64,000 nucleotides of DNA from DASXZH01 sp036502005 (GCA_036502005.1 DASXZH010000083.1:1-64000); one strand, 5' to 3'; numbered from the stretch's first letter, positions 42,231 through 51,490 are shown. The notes: a model not told the origin generated them from the sequence alone. Program-made: numbers and translations.

Positions 42231-42300
42231 GAGAACTTAGAAAGTAGAACCTAGAAAGTAGAACGGAGAACTTAGAAAGTAGAACGGAGAACGAAGAAAT
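42231..42300. repeat. AACTTAGAAAGTAGAACGGAGAAC short-period repeat
   Basis: GAGAACTTAGAAAGTAGAAC units repeated three times with small changes. Reverse-complement units occur at 55-88, at the left edge of the window. Confidence 0.8.
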
Positions 42301-42317
42301 ACAACCGAGGAAGGAAA

Positions 42318-42857
42318 ATGCGGACAACACAGGAGCGCATAAGGAAGGAGCTGGTTTATTTAAGAGTTTCCGGTTGGATTGGGAAAAGAGCGGAAACCCG
42401 TCTGGCCAAGTTAGGCACGGATGCTTTGCCATTTCTGGAAGAGGCTACTAAGAGCAAACGAGTCGAGTTGCGATATCGTGCGCTGTGGGCAATTGGCCTT
42501 ATCGGCACGGAAAGGGCAGTCCCGATTTTGGCGAAGCTTGCATTCGATCAAGACGACGCTGTTTCTTACGATGCCCAAGTCGCGCTTTCAATGATGTCTT
42601 CGCCGCGCGCAGTGCGCTTTGTGTATAGAGCGCTCGCATCGCAGCGCGAGGAAAAGCCACTTGGTGCAAACCTTGGATGCTCCGGGTCTTACGCACGAAT
42701 ATTCTTACGGCGGCTACTTCATAGTAAGGACCCGGCTTTGGTGCGTAAAGCCATTTACATGGCTGCCCAAAACCGGCATGCCAGGCGTTTAGTCAAAGAG
42801 CTTGTGTTTTCGCCGGACCCGGCCATTCGAGCAATTGCAGAAGACGCCCTTAGTTAG
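42318..42857 (+). CDS. HEAT-repeat protein
   Basis: A 179-aa helical protein. HEAT-like pairs run from residue 40 (RVELRYRALWAIGLIGTERA, DDAVSYDAQVALSMMSSPRA) to the C-terminus (PDPAIRAIAEDALS). HEAT repeats make protein-protein contacts. GGAAGG lies before the ATG. Partner unknown. Confidence 0.7.
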   Translation: MRTTQERIRKELVYLRVSGWIGKRAETRLAKLGTDALPFLEEATKSKRVELRYRALWAIGLIGTERAVPILAKLAFDQDDAVSYDAQVALSMMSSPRAVRFVYRALASQREEKPLGANLGCSGSYARIFLRRLLHSKDPALVRKAIYMAAQNRHARRLVKELVFSPDPAIRAIAEDALS

Positions 42858-42944
42858 CATGGGCTTAATCCGCCCGCATCTCTTCTTAAGCACGATTCAA
42901 GGTGCGCGCTTTGACTCGCTCTTCCAGGGCCCGTAGTTAATCCG

Positions 42945-43266
42945 TAGGCCCGCAGGGTCGTTCTTCCTACAGCCCATGGGTGAGCGGCTCTGGCCGCGAG
43001 CCCTGGGTAGAGCACCCGCCCACATTCGGTAGCCCTGTAAGGGCGTAATATGTCCAGCTGACGCCTCAGTCCATATTTAACATTCCGGGGAACCTAAATT
43101 CGAACACCGCATAACAGTATCTTGCCGTGATCCCACATGGAAAGTTACCAATGGGGTCGACATTTGTGCCGCCCATTCAGGGCTACGGAGTTTGGGTGGT
43201 CTACCCAGGACTCGCGGCGGGAGCCGCTCACCCGTGGGCTATAGGAAGAACGACCCTTCGGGCCTA
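42945..43266. repeat. Two inverted copies of a ~105-bp palindromic element
   Basis: Left arm 42945-43055: GTAGGCCCGCAGGGTCG, CCCATGGGTGAGCGGC, CCCTGGGTAGAGCACCC, GTAGCCCTGTAAGGGCG. Right arm 43159-43266 reads as its near reverse complement (CAGGGCTACGG, TCTACCCAGGACTCGCGGC, GCCGCTCACCCGTGGGC, CGACCCTTCGGGCCTA). A decayed copy is at 18050-18130. The 100-bp centre holds nothing recognisable. Confidence 0.85.
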
Positions 43267-43383
43267 GGGATAAATTCCGAGTGCCACGAATCTTGTCAAA
43301 GGCGCTATTATCTGCTGGCCGCGGCCTAAAACCAGCGTCGCTATGGTCAAAATCGCTTTCCGAACTGGCGAACGAGACTTTGA

Positions 43384-43998
43384 ATGCTGCCAAACTTAGC
43401 TATGAGATTCCCTTTAAGCTTGGCGGTTTTCTCGCTAGCCACAGCAGTGTTGGCTCAGGAAACGCTCACCCATAGCCATCTAGTCTCGCCGGCCGGCTTG
43501 CCGAAAGGCTGGACGCGAATTGAAACAACTTCCGGAGAAGTCTCCATCGGCCTACCGCCGCACTGGGCTGAACTTGACCAGCCGCTGTCCCATCTAAATC
43601 CTAGCCAGCAGGAAGCCTATAGCAAGGAAGGCGAGAACAGGCACAGGGATCGATTAAGTTTCTATTTCAAGCTGCAAGGGTCCACCAAATACACCGGCTC
43701 CGGGCGAATAATGAAGGACACCACGGGCAAAGTGACTCTTAACAGTTGGAAAAAAGCTGGCAACATTCCTCAGGCCAAACAAGTGCACTTGCAGGTCAAG
43801 GAGCTATTGCTACCTGCGGGCCCAGCCGTCTTGATTGAAATGCACAGATCGCCGGACATGAAGCAAGCCGGCGCGGATATCCTCTTTTACGCTGTTCAGA
43901 AGGGTTCCGCTATTTATGAACTACGTTTTAAAACCACGCCTGGCTTGATCTCGATCAATGACGTCTACAAAATGGCCGAGACCCTCAAAATCCGCTGA
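43384..43998 (+). CDS. Secreted protein of unknown function
   Basis: A 204-aa exported protein with a signal peptide (RFPLSLAVFSLATAVLAQE). The body is a small alpha/beta domain (GEVSIGLPPHWAELDQP, then EMHRSPDMKQAGADILFYAV and a terminal YELRFKTTPGLI). It resembles PsbP-like or lipoprotein-domain proteins only in outline. ATG 43384 is used; ATG 43402 is possible. Confidence 0.6.
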   Translation: MLPNLAMRFPLSLAVFSLATAVLAQETLTHSHLVSPAGLPKGWTRIETTSGEVSIGLPPHWAELDQPLSHLNPSQQEAYSKEGENRHRDRLSFYFKLQGSTKYTGSGRIMKDTTGKVTLNSWKKAGNIPQAKQVHLQVKELLLPAGPAVLIEMHRSPDMKQAGADILFYAVQKGSAIYELRFKTTPGLISINDVYKMAETLKIR

Positions 43999-44131
43999 CC
44001 CTCATCGAGGAAGTTTGGTTACCGGATCAATTTCACGGGAGAATTGCGATTTAACGTAATCCCGTTAAGATCACGCGAAAAACGCGGAGATGCGGAGATG
44101 CGGAGGACACACTCACTGTTTTGCGCTCTCT

Positions 44132-45535
44132 TCAGCACGGCAAGCTAAAGCTAAACGTAGCGCCTTTGCCCGGCTCGCCCTCAGCCCAGATTCGCCCGCC
44201 ATGGCGGTCCACGATCCGCTTCGCATTCGCCAGTCCCATACCGGTTCCGGCAAACTCCTCATCGCTATGAAGCCTCTCTAGAGGCTGAAACAGCTTGCCG
44301 GAGCAACTGCTATCAAAACCAACTCCGTTATCCTTTACAGAAACAGTCATCTCGTCGCCATCCAAGTAACCGGAAACCTCAACGCGGCCGTGCCCGCTCC
44401 TGGCGCTGAATTTGAAAGCGTTTTCCAGCAAGTTCTGCAATAAAAGGGAGAGCAGCAAGGGGTCGCCCAATAGCTGCAAATTCGGCTGGATCTCGACCTC
44501 AACCGGCCCGCCCCAATCTCGTTCACGAATCTCAGTAATGGCCAACTCGCAAAGAGCGGAAAGATTGACTTGCGATTTTTTGATCTCGACTTTTCCAAGC
44601 CGTGCCATTTCCAACAAAGCATCGATCAGGTTAGATAGCCGCGTGGCGGCCATGTTTACCCGGCCCAGCTCTTTTATGCCTTCCTCTGGCACCTGCTGGC
44701 CGTAGTCCTCCTGAAACATCCGGTTGGTAGCGATGATCCACCGAAGCGGGGCGCGTAGATCGTGGGCTGCAGAATAGCAAAAAATCTCCAACTCCCTATT
44801 GACGGCGTTGAGCTCGTGGGTTCGCTCTTCAACTCTTTTGTCGAGTTCATCATGAGAAGCCTTAAGCTCCGCTGTTTGGGCTTTAAGCAAGTGCAGGTTA
44901 TGCTCATATTGGAGGCTGAGTTCCGTCATCGTGCGGTAGGACTGGAAGAGCAGCAGCGCTCCAAGAAGAACAATGCTGCCCCCGAAGACGGCAAGCAAGA
45001 CGATGGCCGACCTTCGCTGGCCCTGCACGCTCATGTCCAAGTTGCCGTGCTCGGCACGCATGAGTTGGTCGAGGACGCCTTGGATTTGGGACATCGCCAA
45101 GGAGCGCGACAAGGTAAGAGTGGTAGCGCCGCCCTGCTTCATAACCGGGTTGTTGCCCGTAAGCTTCAACCAAGCTTCGTAATCTTGCCCCAACTGCTTC
45201 AGGCGTTCAGATTGGGCGGAGTCATTTTTGAGCAAGCCTCTCAATTGGACGAAGAGGCCTGGTAGCTGCCCTCGAGATGCGCCGAAGTTCTTCCAGAAAG
45301 TCGTATCGTGAGTGACTTCCAGCGCTCTAAGGGCAGTATCGCCCTCTTCAATTCTGTTTTGAATTTTCTCGGCCGAAGCGATGACGGCCTGGTCTCTATC
45401 GACGGCACGCGTTTGAAACTCTGAGGCCGCAACAAGCCAAAACAGAAGCGCCAACAGTAGCGCCATCAAGCCTATCGGGAGGTAAAGGCTCCGTCTTAGC
45501 AGGCTCCGAAACGACGGCTCGCTTGTGGAATACAT
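44132..45535 (-). CDS. CHASE3-type sensor histidine kinase
   Basis: A 467-aa inner-membrane kinase. TM1 is about 20-37 and TM2 about 186-206, with a helical CHASE3-like sensor between. A coiled linker (about 215-250) leads to the HisKA domain with phospho-acceptor His258 (CYSAAHDLRAPLR), then HATPase_c: N box LLQNLLENAFKFS, G1 VKDNGVGFD, G2 GTGMGLANAKRI. It resembles the phytochrome-like HDLRAPLR group. No response regulator is adjacent, so it is an orphan; the signal is unknown. Confidence 0.9.
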   Translation of the reverse strand: MYSTSEPSFRSLLRRSLYLPIGLMALLLALLFWLVAASEFQTRAVDRDQAVIASAEKIQNRIEEGDTALRALEVTHDTTFWKNFGASRGQLPGLFVQLRGLLKNDSAQSERLKQLGQDYEAWLKLTGNNPVMKQGGATTLTLSRSLAMSQIQGVLDQLMRAEHGNLDMSVQGQRRSAIVLLAVFGGSIVLLGALLLFQSYRTMTELSLQYEHNLHLLKAQTAELKASHDELDKRVEERTHELNAVNRELEIFCYSAAHDLRAPLRWIIATNRMFQEDYGQQVPEEGIKELGRVNMAATRLSNLIDALLEMARLGKVEIKKSQVNLSALCELAITEIRERDWGGPVEVEIQPNLQLLGDPLLLSLLLQNLLENAFKFSARSGHGRVEVSGYLDGDEMTVSVKDNGVGFDSSCSGKLFQPLERLHSDEEFAGTGMGLANAKRIVDRHGGRIWAEGEPGKGATFSFSLPC

Positions 45536-45726
45536 GGCATCCGTGAACCGCGCTTAGCCTGTGAGCCCCCCTTTGCCTCCCATTGCAATGAAAAGAATAG
45601 CACCTAAATTGAGTCTTGGCGTTGTAAACTAAGATAGTGATTAATCGTTTAAGGCAAATGGAGAATGCCCCTTAACGACCGATAATAATTTAAACAGCTA
45701 CCAAAAATTTCTGAAGCAGAGGGAGA

Positions 45727-46617
45727 ATGCAGTCAGTTATGAATAAACGCACGAGGGTTTTTTGCGCGTTCACACTCATCGAAGTGATGGTTGTGATTGC
45801 CATCATCGGCACTTTAGCCGGTTTGCTTTTTCCGGTTTTTTCAAGCGCAAAAGAGGCGGCCAGAGGGACAAGCTGCCTGAGCAATGTTAAGCAACTCACG
45901 GTTGCCGAAATGCTTTATCAGAACGATTACGACGACAACATCTGTCCGGAAGTGCTCTTTCAAAATCTGGCACAGTTCCCTTGGAATGGTTGGTTCGGCC
46001 AACTTCCCTCCGCAACCGATCCCCTTGATTCGACCAAGGCGCTTCTTGCTCCCTACCTTCACAACACGAGCATCTTCAACTGTCCGGATATAGATGTGAT
46101 CACGGACCCGGTGAGCGAAGATCTGAGCTACGCGATTAACGACCACCTTTGCGTAACGACGATTAACCTCCAGACTTTCAAACCCACCTTTACGGTTGTG
46201 AATATGTCTGAGGTTCAACTTCCCGCAGAGACCATCATTTTTGGCGATGGGGCGGAAAATGTAAGCGGCCCCGAAGTGACGAAACGGGCGATCTTGCAGT
46301 TCAACACGCAGTTTGCGAACGGCACTTCGCGAGGGTTTTTACACGCTCGGCATGGCGGGCAACTGGCCATGGTTGCTTGGCTGGACGGGCACGCAAAGCC
46401 GGAGCATCTTTCTTATAACACGCGCAACGATAACGCGGAGTACACGGCCACCTGGGAACAGCAAAACGGACTGGGAGACTTCTTGAAGTATCCGCGCCAG
46501 TATGTTGGGGCGACGGGGACAGAGCCTTCTGTTCAGGACATGTATTATTACTTGCCCGATAAGAGCGTTGATAATACGGCGGGGCACACGACTCTTACTG
46601 ACTGGCTTCTGCTTTAG
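45727..46617 (+). CDS. Prepilin-like H-X9-DG protein
   Basis: A 296-aa protein with the prepilin segment (AFTLIEVMVVIAIIGTLAGL). A C-terminal HGGQLAMVAWLDGHAKPE block carries the His-X9-Asp-Gly pattern known from DUF1559/pseudopilin proteins of Planctomycetota and Armatimonadota. A GAGGGAGA ribosome-binding site supports ATG 45727; ATG 45739 is possible. It is anchored by its N-terminus in the membrane; the role (pilus or surface protein) is unknown. Confidence 0.82.
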   Translation: MQSVMNKRTRVFCAFTLIEVMVVIAIIGTLAGLLFPVFSSAKEAARGTSCLSNVKQLTVAEMLYQNDYDDNICPEVLFQNLAQFPWNGWFGQLPSATDPLDSTKALLAPYLHNTSIFNCPDIDVITDPVSEDLSYAINDHLCVTTINLQTFKPTFTVVNMSEVQLPAETIIFGDGAENVSGPEVTKRAILQFNTQFANGTSRGFLHARHGGQLAMVAWLDGHAKPEHLSYNTRNDNAEYTATWEQQNGLGDFLKYPRQYVGATGTEPSVQDMYYYLPDKSVDNTAGHTTLTDWLLL

Positions 46618-46935
46618 TTTGGCGGGGCTTTGGTTTCACGCTGAGATAGTTGGGGATGGGGGACCGGGTATAGCGGATAGGTCACGGGGAATCGTTGCGC
46701 CCTTAAAAGTTGACAGCGGCCGGTGATTTTGAAAGGTCGGACTAATGCGGTCGATTACCTATCCCCACCCTCCAACAGCTATCGCTGTCCCATCCCTATC
46801 CACATCCGCAATCCTCTATCCCCTTTGGCCGTCCAGCACACATTTTGCTGGTTTCCACCCGCAAAATTGTCAGATCGAGGCGGCATTGTTGCGAGTGGGC
46901 TATCAATTGCCTTATCATTGATCTGGTAGGGCTAT
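46618..46935. other. 318-bp gap before the giant collagen-like gene
   Basis: A GGTATAGCGGATAGG unit and its partner CCTATCCCC...CCATCCCTATCCACATCC form another short-period inverted family (about 46670-46830). I saw no promoter that stands out, and no gene. Confidence 0.4.
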
Positions 46936-49488
46936 ATGTTCAAATCATCCTTTCAGAGGCTTAGTGCGCTATTGGTTCTTGGCGCGGCACTTTCATCTTC
47001 GGCGCTTGCTGGTGGTAACGGCAGTGAACCGATTTATCAAATTATCGCCGGGCAAGGTCTTGCCGGCGGGGGTTCGGGCAAATCGGTTTGTATCTACATT
47101 CCGGCAGGCGGCATTACGTATTGCATGCTCTCAGAAGATGTTATCTGCAAGCTAAGAGGTAACACGGGCCCAACCGGTCCCAGAGGACCTGCCGGTCCGA
47201 CCGGGCCACAGGGACCAGCCGGTCCGCAGGGTCCAACCGGGGCGCAAGGGACACCCGGTCCCTCAGGAGCGACTGGCGCTAACGGGGCTACCGGTGCGAC
47301 TGGAGCTAATGGGGCTACCGGAGCAACAGGTGCTACCGGGGGAGTTGGCCCAATCGGACCGATGGGCGCAACCGGCCCCACCGGCGCGAACGGCACCACG
47401 GGAGCAACAGGTGCCGCAGGCGCCACAGGTGCAACAGGTGCAACTGGTGCTACGGGACCTATTGGATCTAGAGGAGCGATCGGTCCGATTGGCCCGATGG
47501 GAGCCACTGGCCCAACAGGATCTACTGGCGCTACAGGAGCAACAGGAGCAACAGGAGCAACAGGGGCAAACGGTGCGACAGGAACTGCAGGTGCCACCGG
47601 TGCTACCGGCGCCACGGGAGCAAATGGTGCGACCGGTGCCACGGGAGCTACTGGCGCTAAAGGTGCTACCGGAGCGACAGGGGGAGTTGGACCAATAGGA
47701 CCGATGGGCGTAACCGGACCCACAGGAGCAAACGGCGCAACGGGAGCAACGGGAGCGACCGGAGCGACCGGGTCTACTGGTGCGAACGGCGCAACTGGCC
47801 CAACTGGCCCAACTGGGTCAACGGGTGCCACTGGAGCAACGGGTTCAACGGGCGCCACTGGAGCTAAAGGAGCTACGGGTGCCACTGGCGGAGTCGGACC
47901 AATCGGACCGATGGGCGCCACCGGCCCCACAGGAGCAAACGGTGCAACAGGATCCACAGGTGCTACTGGAGCAACCGGGTCAACCGGCGCAACTGGTGCA
48001 ACTGGTGCAACAGGCTCCACAGGTGCTACCGGCGCAACTGGAGCTAAAGGTGCGATTGGGCCAATCGGCCCTATGGGAGCCACCGGACCTAACGGGGCGA
48101 TGGGGCCGACAGGCGCGACTGGCCCCGTGGGGGCGACAGGGGCAACGGGCGCAACCGGCTCCTCGGGGGCGACAGGACTTAGAGGCGCACCTGGGCCTCC
48201 GGGAGAGACGGGACCGGCTGGAGCCACCGGCGCAACCGGCCCCATGGGGGCGACCGGACTTAGAGGGGCGCCTGGACCTCCGGGAGAGACGGGACCGGCT
48301 GGAGCCACGGGTGCAACTGGAGCCACAGGATCATCTGGAGCTACCGGAGCTGCTGGTGCCACGGGATCAACTGGCGCGACAGGTGCTACCGGGGCTAAGG
48401 GAGCAACAGGTGCAACCGGCGGAGTCGGACCAATCGGACCCATGGGAGCGACCGGACCTACCGGCGCCACGGGGCCCACAGGTGCAACCGGACCAACGGG
48501 TGCCACTGGACCCACAGGTGCCACTGGCCCAACCGGACCTCGGGGAACATCTGGCCCTCAAGGGGTCGTCGGCCCCACCGGTTCAACAGGCCCTGCTGGA
48601 GCGACGGGCTCCACAGGTGCAACCGGAGCAACTGGCGCAACGGGTGCAACCGGCGCCGCTGGAGCTAAAGGCGCCACCGGCGCCACGGGCGGAGTTGGAC
48701 CTATCGGCCCGATGGGCGCAACCGGCGCTACGGGTGCCACAGGGGCAACAGGCGCTACGGGAGCCAAAGGTTCTACAGGCGCCACGGGTGTGACTGGTGG
48801 GGTTGGGCCAATCGGACCTATGGGCGCAACTGGCCCCACAGGTGCAACTGGTGCAACGGGGGCCACGGGGGCCACGGGAGCTAAAGGAGCCACAGGTGCA
48901 ACTGGACCAACTGGAGCAACTGGGGCAACTGGTGCCACCGGTGCTACGGGTGCTACGGGTGCTACGGGTGCGACTGGCGGGGTTGGGCCAATCGGACCTA
49001 TGGGAGCGACAGGACCAACCGGTGCGACGGGAGCTACAGGAGCAACTGGAGCCAGCGGAGCTAAGGGAACCACAGGAGCTACCGGTGCTACGGGTGCCAC
49101 GGGAGCGACCGGTGCTACCGGACCCGGCGTGGAGTATTACGCCATCGTTCCAATGAGCATTCAGCCGCCTAAGGCACCCCAAACGAATCTTTTGTACACA
49201 ACGAAAACATTCAACTTAACTTCGGGCAATACGTTGCTGGAAATTAGAGCACACTTCGACGGTGACAATGGGGAGTTTCTTGCTCCTGGAAGCGAAACAA
49301 TGACCCTAACTGGGCCAAGCACTAACATTACGGAGACAATCTTTAGTAGCGGCAATGTGCCCTATCAAGATTATTTCTTGAACGGGACTTTCCCGCCGGG
49401 GTCTTATACGCTCCAGGTATCCGATAACCAAATCGCCGAGGCGTCAGGTTATATCTATATATTGGCTCTAACCGTGCCCAACACCTAG
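46936..49488 (+). CDS. Giant collagen-like (Gly-X-Y) exported protein
   Basis: An 850-aa protein. A signal peptide (about residues 1-25) leads to an N-terminal domain with GQGLAGGGSGKSVCIYI, related to the GKGLLGGGSG motif of the 6056 protein. About 650 residues of Gly-X-Y then follow, dominated by GAT/GPT. A super-unit, (G)GVGPIGPMGATGPTGA or GAIGPIGPMGATG, recurs nine times. A 120-residue globular C-domain ends it. It is likely a surface or filament protein. The convergent glycosyltransferase gene ends 1 bp from its stop, which suggests glycosylation of Thr-rich repeats. Frames on the other strand here are repeat shadows. Confidence 0.88.
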   Translation: MFKSSFQRLSALLVLGAALSSSALAGGNGSEPIYQIIAGQGLAGGGSGKSVCIYIPAGGITYCMLSEDVICKLRGNTGPTGPRGPAGPTGPQGPAGPQGPTGAQGTPGPSGATGANGATGATGANGATGATGATGGVGPIGPMGATGPTGANGTTGATGAAGATGATGATGATGPIGSRGAIGPIGPMGATGPTGSTGATGATGATGATGANGATGTAGATGATGATGANGATGATGATGAKGATGATGGVGPIGPMGVTGPTGANGATGATGATGATGSTGANGATGPTGPTGSTGATGATGSTGATGAKGATGATGGVGPIGPMGATGPTGANGATGSTGATGATGSTGATGATGATGSTGATGATGAKGAIGPIGPMGATGPNGAMGPTGATGPVGATGATGATGSSGATGLRGAPGPPGETGPAGATGATGPMGATGLRGAPGPPGETGPAGATGATGATGSSGATGAAGATGSTGATGATGAKGATGATGGVGPIGPMGATGPTGATGPTGATGPTGATGPTGATGPTGPRGTSGPQGVVGPTGSTGPAGATGSTGATGATGATGATGAAGAKGATGATGGVGPIGPMGATGATGATGATGATGAKGSTGATGVTGGVGPIGPMGATGPTGATGATGATGATGAKGATGATGPTGATGATGATGATGATGATGATGGVGPIGPMGATGPTGATGATGATGASGAKGTTGATGATGATGATGATGPGVEYYAIVPMSIQPPKAPQTNLLYTTKTFNLTSGNTLLEIRAHFDGDNGEFLAPGSETMTLTGPSTNITETIFSSGNVPYQDYFLNGTFPPGSYTLQVSDNQIAEASGYIYILALTVPNT

Positions 49489-49489
49489 G

Positions 49490-50608
49490 TCAAAGAGAAA
49501 GGCCAGATAAGGCAAAGTTAAGGTTGTCCTTGACTCTGGCCCTTTCGCCCTCCGGCAATTGAAGGCTGCTTAGAAGCGTTTCGCACGCTTCCTTGGACTT
49601 GCGATACCGGGCAGTGTAATAACACGCCACCGCGTACTCATCGAGTGCGCGCCAGTTGTAACAAGAGGCATCCAGAAACAACATGTCGTTCGGCTGCTTA
49701 ATATCCTTTGCACTCGAAGAGAATAGGTGAGCGAGGGCAAACTGCTCCTTTAGCCGGCAATAGGTGGAGAGATAAACCAACGGCTCGACACGAGTGGGCC
49801 GGTTCTGATAAGCGGCTAAATAACGGTCGGCCACAACTGACGAGGGCCAGCTTAGCTTTTCGCTAAGGATGGCAACCTGCAGCAGCGAATACCAAATCTC
49901 CTCATCCCAACCGCCCATGCCGGCTCGTCGCTGATAAACTTCTAGGGCCTTCTCCTTTTGGTCGGAATCCCGGTAGCTTTGGGCCAGGTAGAAGACGTTA
50001 CGGGTGTTGTTCGGTTCCAGCTTAACTGCTTCTTCCAAAATCTCTGCGTCGCGGGCATATTTTGTTTTGGTGTCGATTCCCTGGCTTCGACCGCCATCGA
50101 AATGGCCCATAACGATCGGCCCCTCCAGATGGCCGCGGGTGTAAGGCTGGTCGGTGGTCAGGTATTCATGAAGAATCCCAACATATCGCCAGGGCAGAGA
50201 AGACTTTACCAGCACCTCTCGAAGATAACGGTTGTCGCTGTCGCCCATTTGGAGCGTGTAGGCGTCTGCTGTGAGCTTTGGCCATTCAAAACCTGCCGGC
50301 GCTTCAAACACCTCATCGGCATCGATAAAAAGTAGGTAGTCCGCTTGGCCACGGGCGAGTTCAATCGCTTCTGTTCGGTTCGTCCCAAAATCTCGCCAAG
50401 GTCGCTCATGGATCTTGCCGGGCGTTTCGTTTAATATTTCAGAGATTAGCTCTTTAGTGTTATCGCTCGAACCGGTATCCACAATGCACCAAGAATCGAT
50501 TTGGGGCGCCAAGGATTCCAGGCAGCGCCGAATTACTTTTGATTCGTCTTTAACGATCATCGTTAGGCAGATCGTTTGGTTGCGATTTTTGAGGTTTGTG
50601 TGGGACAT
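49490..50608 (-). CDS. GT2-family glycosyltransferase with TPR-like C-terminus
   Basis: A 372-aa enzyme. The GT-A domain (residues 12-150) shows ICLTMIVKDESKVIRRCLES, IVDTGSSDNTKELI and the metal-binding D-A-D at Asp96-Asp98 (FIDADEVFE). Residues 200-372 form helical TPR-like pairs (RNVFYLAQSYRDSDQKEKAL). Such GT2-TPR enzymes often glycosylate proteins or small carriers. It lies 1 bp from the collagen-like gene. The acceptor is inferred from position only. Confidence 0.85.
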   Translation of the reverse strand: MSHTNLKNRNQTICLTMIVKDESKVIRRCLESLAPQIDSWCIVDTGSSDNTKELISEILNETPGKIHERPWRDFGTNRTEAIELARGQADYLLFIDADEVFEAPAGFEWPKLTADAYTLQMGDSDNRYLREVLVKSSLPWRYVGILHEYLTTDQPYTRGHLEGPIVMGHFDGGRSQGIDTKTKYARDAEILEEAVKLEPNNTRNVFYLAQSYRDSDQKEKALEVYQRRAGMGGWDEEIWYSLLQVAILSEKLSWPSSVVADRYLAAYQNRPTRVEPLVYLSTYCRLKEQFALAHLFSSSAKDIKQPNDMLFLDASCYNWRALDEYAVACYYTARYRKSKEACETLLSSLQLPEGERARVKDNLNFALSGLSL

Positions 50609-50690
50609 CGTCTGTTTGGTATTTTATTTGAAGTATTGGTCTAATGGACGTAATCGCGCAGTCGATTACAATAGACTCGAAGGGAATCGC

Positions 50691-51158
50691 ATGTCTAAGA
50701 AATTTTCAAACATCCTCATTGGAGGCATTCTTGCCGCCGGTCTTGCCGGTTGCCAAAAAGGCGCAACATCTTCTGACGCCGCCCAATCATCCCCCCCGCC
50801 AACGGCCTCAAGTAAGTTTGTGGGGACTTGGAAACACGTCGCAAGCGGCTCGGAAAGCAACGCTACGCTTACGTTCAACTCAGACGGAACGATGTCTTTT
50901 ACGGCAAGCAATGGCCCTAAGCTGCAACCCTATTCGGAAAAGGGGATCGGCAAGTGGGATGCCAATGGCAATCAGCTTTCGATGACGCCGCTTTCGATCG
51001 AAATTCAGACCCCCTCACCAGCTACCACGGCGAAGTTGATGCCTTACGTAAAGAAGCAAGAAAAGGTGCGATCCTCGGCACCCGTGATTTGGAAAGGCAA
51101 CGATGAGTTTGTTGTTACTCGCGACAAAGCCGATCAAGATTTTCAGCGCGTAAAATAG
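50691..51158 (+). CDS. Lipoprotein of unknown function
   Basis: A 155-aa protein with lipobox LAAGLAGCQKG. A beta-sheet domain follows (FVGTWKHVASGSESNATLTF, FNSDGTMSFTASNG, GIGKWDANGNQLSMTPLSI), like the small lipocalin-type lipoproteins that test GTW...DGT. GAAGGGA precedes the ATG. The same frame stays open past its stop into a gene fragment. Confidence 0.7.
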   Translation: MSKKFSNILIGGILAAGLAGCQKGATSSDAAQSSPPPTASSKFVGTWKHVASGSESNATLTFNSDGTMSFTASNGPKLQPYSEKGIGKWDANGNQLSMTPLSIEIQTPSPATTAKLMPYVKKQEKVRSSAPVIWKGNDEFVVTRDKADQDFQRVK

Positions 51159-51472
51159 GGACAGATCTCCGGCGATTCCGTCAAGTCGATCAAATACTCA
51201 AACGACCTTTTCTCTCCTGTGACCACCATAGTTCCAGAGGTTGGCGGCACAACAGTCAGTGGGGCCATTTTGAGCTACGACTCTCAAACTGGGCTAGTTG
51301 CCCTCGTAATCCCTTACGCTTCTGCGATCAAGCGGACTAACGAGGCCGGCGTAATTGCCTACACGGGCAAAATTTAGGCGTGTGGAACAGTAAAGGCGAG
51401 AACCTTGCTCCCACCGGTGCGGCGTCGGTTCAGATAGATGCAAAGTCCGGACGTCTTGTCTCAAGATCGTGA
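51159..51472 (+). pseudogene. Gene fragment without start, in frame after the lipoprotein stop
   Basis: After the TAG of the lipoprotein gene, the same frame reads GQISGDSVKSIKYSNDLFSP and on to VIPYASAIKRTNEAG, then TAG at 51375-51377. If one A is added to the AAAA run at 51369-51372, the frame continues NLGVWNSKGENLAPTGAASV to a stop at 51470-51472. It looks like a former gene or a lost second domain. No start codon or family was recognised. Confidence 0.55.
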
Positions 51473-51490
51473 GCGTCGCCAAGTTGTTCG

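Noticed and set aside
47094..49100. Long minus-strand Pro/Ala/Val frames opposite the giant collagen-like gene
   Set aside because: Same antisense effect of Gly-X-Y codons.
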